From contig JACVRA010000237.1 of the NCBI GenBank assembly GCA_019828545.1, positions 39,270 to 103,269 of the forward strand: a DNA stretch of 64,000 nucleotides, given 5' to 3'. Position numbers and translations under genes: made by a program. This document shows positions 44,567 to 55,100 of this stretch, in pieces. The notes under the pieces are model-generated. The model saw nothing but the letters and a program-made list of their open reading frames with translations, had not been told where the DNA came from and made no database searches. Source of the DNA: Paracamarosporium sp. OC-R06-R3. Taxonomy: Eukaryota > Ascomycota > Dothideomycetes > Pleosporales > Didymosphaeriaceae. Position 1 is the first letter of the stretch, and each line of letters opens with the position of its first letter.

Positions 44567-46714
44567 ATGCATAAGTCCGGTCTTTTAGCGTTGTTGGCTC
44601 TGAGCTCTGCGACAAGCGCTTTTGGTGCTACGAAGATCAATGGCAGGACAAGGATTGTTGGGAACTCGTACGGTATTCTCGCGCAGAACATCACGTTCGA
44701 CTATGTGGTATGCATTCCTAGCCTCTAAGCCGCTTGACATGAAAGTTTATCTCGCATAGGTTGTAGGTGGTGGCACAGCAGGATTGACAATCGCATCCCG
44801 ATTGGCTGCGAACTCTAATGTGTCTGTTGCGGTAATAGAAGCAGGGAGCTTTTATGAGATGGACAATGGGAACACGAGCCAGGTTCCCGGATATGGATCG
44901 CGGTATCTGAGCTTTAATGACCTAGCGCCGAATCCTATGCTGGTGGATTGGGGCTTGATCACAGAACCACAAAAGGTTGGTCCAAGAATACAAGGGTTTG
45001 AGGAGATGCTAAATGTTGCACCAGGGTTTTGGAGATCGCAGAATTCACTATTCCGCTGGCAAGACGTTGGGTGGAAGGTAACGAGCATTCGAATAATTGT
45101 CAAGAATAGGAAGCTAACAGACCCACAAGCTCGGCCCTCAACGACATGATATTCCATCGCACGAACAAAGGCGCTTATGAAACATGGGCCAATATGGTCG
45201 GTGACTCAACATTTGCCTGGGACAACTTCCTTCCATATCTTAAGAAGAGTGTCAAGTTCACCCCGCCAAACCTGGAGAAGATTGGCCCGAATGTCTCGAT
45301 ACCGTATGATCTCTCAGTATATAGCCCGACTGGAGGACCACTAGAAGCCTCCTTCCCCAACTTCCGTCCGGCTTTTGACCAGTTTATGGCTACTGCTTTC
45401 GATAAGACGGGCTTTAAGATGATCAACGGGTTGAATAGTGGGTATCTTGATGGCTATGCGCCCACGACACTGTCCATTAGCGCTGATTACCAGACGCGGA
45501 GCTCTTCAGAAGCCTCTTTCTTGCAACAAGCGCTCGATAATAGCGCTCTGCGCCTCTATCTACGCACGCTCGCGAAGAAGGTCCTTTTCGATGGGAAGAA
45601 GGCTACAGGTGTACTAGTCGAGACGAATGGGGCAGACTATGTGATCTCGGCTACCAAGGAGATCATAGTATCTTCAGGGGTGGTCAGTACCCAGGCTTTT
45701 ATGTTACTGTAGCACATGCTGATTTATCAAGTTCCATTCCCCCCATCTCTTGATGCTCTCAGGTATCGGACCTGCGGAAATACTCTCGCAGTTCAACATT
45801 TCCTTGATATCAGATCTTGCGGGTGTTGGCCAGAATATGGAGGTACGGTGCGAGATGCTATTATACTGCCAAATCCACACAGCTGACAATTTTGCAGGAC
45901 CATCTCTTCATCTTCACCAGCCACGAAACGAATGTAACCACGAACTCCGGGGTCCTGGTAAACCCCCAAGTCCACAGCGAAGCCGTAGTAGCCTTTCTGT
46001 CCCAGCAAACAGGACCACTAACCGGTATAGGCGGCGGCATCGTTGGTAGGTCTAGGCGTTTTTACAAATACTTGCACCATCCTTAAGTAACATCGACTGA
46101 CCATGCGTCCAGGCTGGGAAAAACTCCCCAACCGCACGCAACTCTCCAACACCACGCGTGCCGCCCTCTCCACCTTCTCCCCTGACTTCCCTGAACTCGA
46201 ATACCTAGGTCTCTCCCCCGGCTCTAACCCAGCCGATCAGCCAACGGCGAATAATTATATGTCCGTGACCGTGGCTGTGCAATCCACGCTCTCGCGCGGC
46301 AACGTCACGTTACGCAGCGCCTCCGCACATGACGCGCCGATCATAAACCCCAACGCGATGAGTACACGCGCGGAGGAGGAGCTCATCGTCGGCGCCATGA
46401 AGCGGTTACGTGAGTTGGCGCATGCGACTGGGGTTTGGGTGCGCGAGGTCCAGCCTGGACCTGCGGTTGTGAGTGACGAGGAGTTGTTGGAGTGGGTGCG
46501 CGAACATGCGGTGAATGGGTATCATGCTAGCTCTACATGTGCGATGGGCAAGAAAGGGGAAAAGGATGCTGTTGTGGATCCAAGGGGGAAAGTGTATGGG
46601 GTTGAGGGGTTGCGTGTTGTGGATGCGAGTGTGTTTCCGTTGCTGCCTGCCGGGCATCCGATGAGTACTATCTATGCGCTGGCGGAGCTTGTTGCTGAGG
46701 ATATACTTGGTTAA
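44567..46714 (+). CDS. Secreted GMC-family FAD oxidoreductase
   Basis: Seven exons: 44567-44707, 44760-44975, 45025-45077, 45130-45682, 45732-45842, 45898-46045, 46113-46714 (607 aa). Small exon 3 plus its splice restores YSAGKTLGGSSALNDMIFHR, and the donor GTCAGT at 45683 restores VFHSPHLLMLSGIGPAEIL; both are glucose-methanol-choline signatures. The signal peptide is MHKSGLLALLALSSATSAFG. The FAD dinucleotide motif is VVVGGGTAGLTIASRL; the catalytic His pair is in NGYHASSTCAMG and LPAGHPMSTIY near the C-terminus. GMC enzymes oxidise alcohols. The secreted or vacuolar homologue PatE performs the last patulin step, and a GMC enzyme also occurs in terreic acid clusters. The role here is probably late alcohol or quinol oxidation. 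Many introns make gene-caller errors likely. Confidence 0.9.
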
Positions 46715-47258
46715 GCGGTGGGAGGTTGGCCTGTGGAATGGTGTTTCCTGCTGGGATGTTGATAGGAATGATCATAGGTTGTTTTCTTACTTTGACTGTT
46801 TGATGGACGTGTTTTACAATCAAGTGCGTATCCTCCTAGCTTTATGCACCTAGAAAGCTGCGCATCTTAACTTTTTTAAGGGATGACATGTACATATTAA
46901 TATAGTAAATAAGACAGTCGCTAAAGTATCCTTTTATATGTACGTAGGTTATGCCTAGCCCTTTCACGCCTTGTTCAGTGTGCTAGAGCCCAGCGGCTAA
47001 AGCCTAATTACTCTCTACTTTAAGACTATTTACGCTCTATCTACTAGTAAGTGCCCGTGGAACGACGCAGGTTATCCCACTCCCTTTACTTGTATATTGT
47101 TAGACTCTCCTCGTAGCATTGCATCTATGAGTGGTAAGTATCATGTCAGTATCATCCATCTTGACGATAAATTCATTTTTGCAGAAGCAGATCGGGATAG
47201 CCATTGATTGAGTAGTTCTATAGGTCCTGATACCACCGCTCACAGAGTCTCTCCATCC
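46715..47258. other. Convergent intergenic spacer, AT-rich
   Basis: These 544 bp lie between the 3' ends of the GMC and P450 genes, with a TA-rich part near 46.85-47.05 kb that resembles mutated repeat DNA. No gene. Confidence 0.5.
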
Positions 47259-49082
47259 TTACTCGTATCTCGCAAAAATCTCTTGACTAGCCTCAAGCTC
47301 CCTCTCAATCGTGCCCCGTCTCTCCTTCCCTCTCACCGTAACCCTAGCCTCATAATCCTTGACACAATGCATGAACCCCTGAGAGCTCCCCGTCTCTGCA
47401 CTAATATCATTCATCCCCTTATCTTTCTTCCCAAACTCAAATGCCCAAAGCAACTTCGCAACCGCAATCCAAAGATTCCGTTCTGCGAGATGTATTCCGG
47501 GACAAATGCGGCGACTAGCCCCATATCCAAAATGATCCCTGTTCACACTCTCCTTCGCCGACGCGTAGTAGGGTGCCAGTTGGGGGTGCTCAGCGTAGCG
47601 CTCAGGAATAAAATGTTCTGGGGCGCTGAATTTTTGTGGGTCCATGTGCATGCCCCAAACGTTAAGGACAACAGTGCTTTGGGCCGGGAGCCGCATACCG
47701 TTGATGGAGTCTTCTTGGGCGAGCCCATGGACGACGCCGAGAGGGAGCACGGGACGCCACCGGTGCGCTTCTTTGATGATCATATTAATGTAAGGAAGTG
47801 AGGCGAAGTCTGACCATGCGGGTGAGCGGTCAGGCCCGATTATTGCGTCTATCTCGGCATGGGCTCTGGGGGTTCAAAGTTAGTTCGGGGTGAATAAGAA
47901 AAAGACGGTAAGGGGTGTGTGCGTACTTCTTTTGGACTTCGGGATACTCTGTCATTGCCTGCAAGATCGCGAGAATCAGGGAGGAGGAAGTGTCGGAGCC
48001 ACCTTCCATAAGCGTTCCACCTAGAAACGCGAGCTGGTGCTCGTTGAACTGATTCTTGTCCTGTTGATCTAGCACAAGATCCATCAACGAACTCTTGTGG
48101 ATGCCTTTCGATCTGCGGTCCTCGACCCGGTGCAAGACCTCGGTGTACAAATCCGTCATCAGGTCGCCCACCTCGGTAGCGCGCTTTCTCCAGTAGCCCA
48201 TGAAGCGTTCTGGCATCCATTGCAGAAGCGACCATGAGTCCACTGGAGGCGTGGCGCCGATTTCGAGGACTAGCGACCACTTCTCCATCAAGTGGTATAG
48301 CCGGCTCATGTACTCGTCCTCGATGGTCTTGGTGCGGATACCGAAGACTGTTGCATTTCATCAGCCAAAAGTTCTATTCCAAAAAATCAAAGGAAGACAA
48401 ACCCAGTGACATAGTAATGCTATTGCTAAATCTCTTCGGATGTAGCATATGCTTCTCCGGCTCTGCCATAAAATCATATAGCATCTGACTAGCCTCAGCC
48501 TCCTGCACTTGATAATGTTCCTTCTCGCAGCGCGACTCCATGAAGAACTGGTGAATTAGTTTACGCATGGTGCGCCAAGTGTCCCCATATTGCATCATCA
48601 GGATGTGGTGGCCTTGGGTGATGAGATCGGCGACTTTGGAAGGCGGACGGAAGCTGTATAGCGTTGATTTCTTGTCGAATAGGTCCTTGACAAGCTTCCA
48701 GTCGGAGATGACGATTGTCGTGTTGCGGTAGCGTTTTAGGGAAAAGATGCCGCCGTATTTTTTGGCCCATGTGGACATGCTGCGGATGTAAGCTGGAATT
48801 GTCTGAAGTCAACGGAGTGAGCATCCTACACAAAGTGCCCATCGGCTTTGGGAATTTGGTGTTCATTTCCCCATATTGGGATCGTTGGCGGGCCTGTTGT
48901 GGTCAGTAGTGTTCTGACGGCATGTGTTGGTGTCCTAAGCAATGCGCACCTGGAGGGAGGTCCTTCTCCCGGCGCCCCACGCTGAAGAGAGAAAGAATAG
49001 AAAGGATCACGCCAGAGCCTGCCACCAAGACTAGTAGGCTGCCCGCTTTGAAAGCTGACCCAACGACTAAGAGGTCTAGCAT
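47259..49082 (-). CDS. Cytochrome P450 monooxygenase (CYP619-like)
   Basis: Five exons: 48950-49082, 48830-48893, 48403-48779, 47927-48347, 47259-47865 (533 aa; introns 56, 50, 55 and 61 bp). The N-terminal membrane anchor is AGSLLVLVAGSGVILSILSL, followed by the proline hinge LPPGPPTIPIWGN. The I-helix is GGTLMEGGSDTSSS, the K-helix EAHRWRP (a variant of ExxR), and the haem loop FGYGASRRICPGIHLAERNL with the Cys thiolate. The order and the phrase AHRWRPVLPLGVVH are those of the CYP619 enzymes that hydroxylate m-cresol or its methyl group in patulin-type pathways. It is an ER-bound enzyme, expected to hydroxylate the methylated aromatic ring. Family assignment to CYP619 is by memory and moderate; P450 identity is certain. 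Confidence 0.92.
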
Positions 49083-49944
49083 CTCGGGTACTATATTTTG
49101 ACAAGTGTGGCGGGCCGTCCATGGAAATTTGTACGGTCTTATACAGGCCAGACGGAAGATGGACAGTTGCTTTTCGTTCTTCCATAAAAGCCCGAGCGCA
49201 CATCCAAGCTCAGGACCTGAATTGAGCGTGCATCGGACCGTACCCTTTGCACACTGCATCAATCAGTTCGCGAGCGGTCAGAGGGACTTTCTCAACACGG
49301 CAGCCAGACTGCCTATCCCTGCCCCTCTGTGTTTTCACGCAACCGTTGCTCCTTACGGCGCCCCGGTCTCGGCCATGCGAAGGACTAAGGTCTCGACCAC
49401 GGTAACCCTAGGGTCGGATGTGTTGAAGAAAGGAGTAAAAAAGTTTTCGGAAGACTTCCGAGACGCAGTGTATGCGGACTTGCCTCTGAGACTCCGGTCA
49501 GGGCTCTTGGCTCTAGGCTTGTGTTTGCGGGTCTGGGGATCGGCGGGGCGGCGGGGCGGCGGGGCAACGTTACAATACACTTGAGCCGTTCGGATGCAAG
49601 CTGAGATGGGCAAAGATAAGCGAGACGATAAGAACGGACATGGTAGCCCGGATTAAATGGGACAACGCCTCATCAATGACCAAGGAATACGATAACACAT
49701 CATATTTCTCGGCTCACGTACATTAGCGTGAACGCAATCATGCTTCCACAAGCTTTGAATCCTAAAACTGCGGGCAGGCCCGTTCTTAGCTCCGCATTAG
49801 CTCCACGATCTCTACAGGCATGGACTACACATGCTGAAAAACTTGTACAAAGACTTCGGACATTGCATTTGAGATTTCTGCCATGTCACCACGCAGTCGT
49901 ACGCATGCGACGCTCACCGTCAAACTCCGACACCTTATTTTGCA
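49083..49944. promoter_or_regulatory. Intergenic region holding the P450 promoter and a GC-rich repeat
   Basis: There are 862 bp between the P450 start (-) and the cupin 3' end (-). Long open frames around 49.1-49.6 kb arise from GC-rich composition and show no family features. Contains the G-rich array at 49535-49565. Confidence 0.5.
49535..49565 (+). repeat. G-rich tandem array, predicted G-quadruplex
   Basis: Three perfect copies of GGCGGGGC (49542-49565) follow a GGGG run. Four G4 runs start at 49535, 49545, 49553 and 49561, with loops of 6, 4 and 4 bases, fitting a canonical quadruplex. It lies about 450 bp upstream of the P450 start. Confidence 0.7.
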
Positions 49945-51032
49945 TTAAACCAATCGCTTGCGCATTGCAACCTCGCCATTCTCGTCTCCGTGGCGATACC
50001 CATTCGCCACGGGCGCCTCTTCGATGGGAGAATCCGCTCGCGCAGCACCGTTGACCAGCTTGCTCTTGCGGTACGTCTCCGTCATATCTGAAACCAGCTC
50101 CTCGTACTCGGCATTAGTCGGTTTAGGCCCGCTGGACAGTCTAGCCTGGTCAGCCCAAGAGGTCTTTGCCGTATAACTTTCGTGCACATTGCGTCGTGTC
50201 CAGAAGTTGCCCTTCATCTTGGCCACCGCAAAGTCCCAGTCCGTCGTGTATTCTTTGAAAAAGGGCTTGTAGCCCAGTAGTCCACCGATCCAGCGCCCTA
50301 TGATGACGCATCCCCAGTACCCGAAGAAGCGTCGGAATGGCATCCAGGCTGGGGCAGGTGTGTAGTGGTCGCCTGCGTCATGGATCTGGTTTTTTTTCTG
50401 TCAGCAGATGCCGTGCAATATGCGAATGCGAAGTATACGAGATGTAATGACGCACCTGAAGTGTCTGGATCAAATCTAAACCGCCACGATATAGTAGCGC
50501 ATCGTGCCAATACCCATACCAATTCTCAAAGAACACTCTGTCAAGCTGATAATCAATGCCCGGATCGCTTGCACTGAGCACCACCGTCATCTTCTCAGGG
50601 CTATCTGGATGGATGTAGAATGCATGGATATTCCCAGCCTTGCAGCTGATCTCGTCGTCCTCAGGCGTCAAAATGGTAGGAACGCCATTGATCTCAACGA
50701 TGCAGATTCCATACTCGACTTTGAAGTACTCCGTCTGGAACTGATGGAAGTGTACGGGCGGACCTTTAGGACGTCGCGAGCTGTCTATGAGCTTTCGAAG
50801 ATTGTCGGGAATCGGGCCTTCGACCTTGTGGCGGTAGGTTTGGCGCATCATGAAGCTTCGCCCTGGTGGGGCGTCGAGGAACTGGGAGGTTAGGAGCCCT
50901 CCAAATCTGATGGTGGTTCCGTCAGTGCTTGTGATTCCAAAGAATCGCGGGGCTGTTTTACTTCTTGATCTCGCTTTGCCCTGCAGAGTTGTGGAAGGGA
51001 ATGATTGGGTTTGGCGTGTAGAGAGTAGGCAT
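49945..51032 (-). CDS. Cupin-domain (RmlC-like) protein
   Basis: Three exons: 50962-51032, 50456-50906, 49945-50385 (320 aa). No ATG exists in the long open frame upstream of the cupin. The start at 51032 plus a 55 bp intron (GTAAAA...CATCAG, branch CACTGACGG) joins GQSEIKK to [15 protein letters not shown]. The cupin core has [16 protein letters not shown] (two His and Glu as metal ligands) and [13 protein letters not shown] (third His). The C-terminal third contains [20 protein letters not shown], a possible membrane-associated helix. Similar proteins accompany 6-MSA-derived clusters; a dioxygenase or isomerase role is possible. Divergent from the MSAS-type PKS, with a shared promoter. The reaction is unknown. 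Confidence 0.85.
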
Positions 51033-52161
51033 TGTAGTGATATCTGAAAAAATGGTTGATGTGGATTTAACTTAGACGCCGTGATAGAGAGTATGTGTAT
51101 ATGTCTAGCTTCGATACAGACTATGCTCAACTCGAGGTGGGGATTTTGGGCTGCTAATAAGTAAGAGAACTATTACTGGAGCTGATATGAGGCGTAGGTA
51201 CTCGGTAAACTATAAGATTGAGGTCTGCCGCAGCTCCTACTAGCCACGTCAACCATCCTTGTAGTGGCAACATTACTGCTTATCTTATTGCTATCCGGCA
51301 GTTGATTATCTGGACTTGGGGTACGAGGCGACAGGGTTCGACAATGCGAATGATGTAGAAACTAGACCTAATTTCGTGTATAAACTTCCGTACGAATCTG
51401 GTACTCCGAATACCGTATGCGGTCCAGCCAACTTTGACTCACGCCATTGGTGGATATTTTCGCTTACAGCTACCCAAAGGAGGTTTTGCGAGAGCCATGC
51501 ACACTTATCCCTGGCATCCGAGCCGCTATGCTGTGTACCATGTGCGGCTGAACGTTCCTATGATAGCAAGCCGCAACCGTCAACTTAAGCCTCGACAAGG
51601 CTTGCCGAGGGCGCCCATCCCGCCACAAGGAGCATCTCCCGCACCGTTTCATACCTCTCCGTAACCCTCAGAGAAGAATTCCAGATAGTCAATGTATCAT
51701 CCCTTCTCAATTCAGACTCGTGTTTGCTCTGGGCAGCGCAATGCGATACGTAATGGGTAGATACAGGTTTACCAGAACAGCGTTCGAACCGGAGGGCCCG
51801 CCGGATAATTTTCGTCAATTGCTGCATAATGGTACCTTGTCTCTCCGAAACTCCCAAGATCAGCGTTTGGATCGATGCATGTATGGAAGAGTAAGGAGCT
51901 GAGGGCGAAGGGCGAAGGGCCATGTGACCACAGAGTACGAATACGATGGGTGAATGGAATACAGCTCGGGTCAAATATATAAGAGTCACTCGTAGCATCA
52001 GTGTTTGACAGACAACATCTTCAAGCCCACAAACTCATGGAAGCCTTATAGGTTCAAGAGTAATAGACCTTCTTTTCTTGCATTTCTCCACATCAGCTTA
52101 TGCGGTGGCCGACAACAGTATAGCAGAACTAAGAGTCTACTAAGGCCTATCTCAGAACACA
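51033..52161. promoter_or_regulatory. Divergent promoter of cupin gene and MSAS-type PKS
   Basis: The gap is 1.13 kb. It contains CGGAGGGCCCGCCG (51790-51803), an inverted CGG pair with 8 bp spacing that could bind a Zn2Cys6 regulator, then a TATA box and a leader with two short upstream ORFs (52037-52051 and 52100-52123). Confidence 0.5.
51976..51983 (+). promoter_or_regulatory. TATA box of the MSAS-type PKS gene
   Basis: TATATAAG lies 179 bp before the inferred PKS start at 52162, allowing a leader of about 150 nt. Confidence 0.55.
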
Positions 52162-55100
52162 ATGGGCGAAATAGAGAGGGTTTCTCTCCTATCATCGGGT
52201 ACATCCACGTCTTCATGGGACAGCAAGCATCAGAACAGTCATGAGACGCCCTGGACGGAGATGAGCGACTTCGTAAGTTGCAAGTATCTTCCCCGGAAGA
52301 GTCACTGCTAACGCGTAGTGAAGGAGTCAGCACACGATGTCGCTATCGTTGGCATGGGTTGCCGAGTCTCTGGAGGTAACAACTCCCCCGACGACCTGTG
52401 GGAGACGATATTGAAGAAACTTGATACTTCTGGGGAGATGCCGAGCAAGCGATGGGAACCATACTACCGCCGAGACTCACGAAATCCTAAGGCATTGGAC
52501 CAAACGACGAAGCGTGGATACTTCCTCGATAACCTTGAAGCATTTGACGCGGCTTTCTTTGGCGTCTCGCCTAAGGAAGCTGAGCAGATGGACCCCCAGC
52601 AACGCCTCTCACTGGAAGTCACCTGGCAGGCCCTCGAGAATGCCGGTATACCGCCGCAGAGCCTGTCGGGCTCAGATACAGCAGTCTTCATGGGAGTAAA
52701 CTCAGATGACTACTCGAAGCTCATCCTTGAGGACATTCCCAACGTTGAACCCTGGATGGGCATCGGCACAGCCTACTGCGGAGTCCCCAACCGAATATCC
52801 TACCATCTTAACCTTATGGGGCCTAGTACTGCCGTCGATGCAGCCTGTGCCTCGTCGCTCGTGGCGATTCACCACGGCGCCCAGGCTATCCTTGCGGGCG
52901 AATCCAAGATAGCGATCACCGGAGGTGTCAACGCTCTGTGCGGGCCAGGGCTTACTAGTGTCCTAGATAAAGCTGGTGCCACATCTAAGGAAGGCCGATG
53001 TCGATCCTTCGATGATTCAGCGAATGGATACGGTCGTGGGGAGGGCGCTACGGTGGTCATCCTTAAGCGCATGGCAGATGCTATTGCTGATGGCGACAAC
53101 ATAATTGCTATCCTCAAGGGCTCTGCTGTCGCACAAGATGGCAGGACCAAGGGCATCATGGCGCCGAATGCCAAAGCACAGGAGCTTGTTGCCCACAAGG
53201 CTCTGTCAGTTGCACACATCGATCCCTTGACCGTCGGCTATGTTGAATGTCATGCGACGTCCACCAGTCTTGGGGACCCAACAGAAGTCTCGGCTGTGTC
53301 GTCAGTTTATGGTAAAGGCCGTTCTCCCGATCATCCATGCTTCATTGGCTCAGTAAAGCCAAATATCGGACATCTAGAAGCTGGTGCCGGTGCGGCTGGT
53401 TTCATTAAAGCTGCCTTGGCTGTCAACAAAGGCATTTTGCCTCCACAAGCTAACCTCACTAAGCTCAATTCCCGCATCGATTGGAAGAACTGTGGCCTCG
53501 AGGTTTTGCAAGAAACTGTCGACTGGCCGGAAAACGATGGCCCTAGGCGAGCTGGCATCTGCTCTTACGGTTATGGAGGCACGGTATCTCATACAGTCAT
53601 TGAGCAGTATATCAAGCCGAAACTGTTCTGTTCAGTGGAAGCCGACACTTCTTCGAAGGTTTTGCTCCTCTCGGCCCCTCAGGAGAAACGGTTGGCTATT
53701 CAAGCTACAACACAGCGGTCTTGGCTCGAAGCAAACGGCAGTAATTACGCACTGGAATCCGTTGCCAACACACTCAGCCTTCGAAGAGGACATCACGACT
53801 ACCGAGCTGCCTTCGTTGTCGACAATCACAAAGACGCAGTTGACTGCTTGAAGGCATTTGTAGATGGTCAAACGAACGAGTGGGCTTCATCCGGCCGGGT
53901 CCTAGGCGCAGATACCAGCAAGGAAGTCGTTTGGGTATTCTCTGGCCACGGAGCTCAGTGGAGTTCAATGGCTAAGGATCTCATCGGTGATCCTATCTTC
54001 TACCGCGCAGTCAGCTCCCTAGACCCGATTGTCCAGGAACAGATGGGTTTCTCAGCACTCGAGTCTCTTAAGACTGGAAATTTCGAATCTTCATCAGAGG
54101 TTCAGGTGCTAACGTATATCATGCAGGTTGGGTTGAACGCTGTCCTTCGCTCAAAGGGGCTTAAACCCGACGCTATCATTGGACACTCTATCGGAGAGGT
54201 TGCTGCAAGCGTTGCTGCTGGATGCTTAACGCCAGAGGAAGGCACAGTTATCGTCACTCGTCGAGCCAAACTCTACGCTCGCATTGAGGGCTCAGGAGGA
54301 ATGATCCTCGTCAACATTCCGTTTGTCGATATGCAGCAACGGCTGGAGGGTCGTGCTGATGTTGCGCCTGCTATTGACTCATCGCCGTCCTCTTGTGTCG
54401 TGTCTGGGGAACGCGATGCCATAGACCAGCTAGTAGAGGAGCTAAAAGCGCAAGGTACCAAAACTTTCCGCGTCAAGACCGATATCGCGTTTCATCATCC
54501 AATGCTGGAAGCTCTTCGGGAAGACCTAATCTCAGCTTTGACTGGAGCTTTGTCTCCACAACCGCCGAGAGTCCCTCTATATTCGACGTCTTCGTCTAAT
54601 CCTCGCGGAAATACTACTCGTGATGTTGATTACTGGACAGACAACATGATCAACCCAGTGCGTCTCACAGCAGCAGTCGGTGCAGCGCTTGAGGATGGGT
54701 TTCGAATGTTTTTGGAGGTTTCCTCGCACCCTATTCTGGCGCATTCGATCAGTGAGACACTGATGGACAAAGGCATTGAAGAATTTACGGTTGCCAATAT
54801 CATGATGAGGAACAAGCCTGCAAACAAGACAATTCTCCAAAGTATTGCCCAGCTGCACTGCCGCGGAGCGACTGTAAACTGGAAGAAGCAATGTGGAAGC
54901 GAATGGGCCCTAGATGTTCCGCTCACTACTTGGAGTCATAAGGACATTTGGCGAAAGATCGAGACTGGACCTTTGAGCGTTTCCAAAAACCACGATGTCC
55001 ACAAGCACAACCTCCTCGGCAAACGAATAGCTATAGCAGGCGAGAGCACTGTTGTCTACACCACTAGGATTGACGAACAGTCTAAGCCTTTCCCCGGCAG

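Noticed and set aside
49105..49584. 159-codon frame upstream of the P450
   Set aside because: It overlaps the P450 leader and the GC-rich array; composition is driven by the repeats and no family is recognised.
52005..52244. 79-codon frame before the MSAS-type PKS
   Set aside because: It does not start with ATG and runs through the leader; the first-exon frame at 52162 joins the PKS properly.
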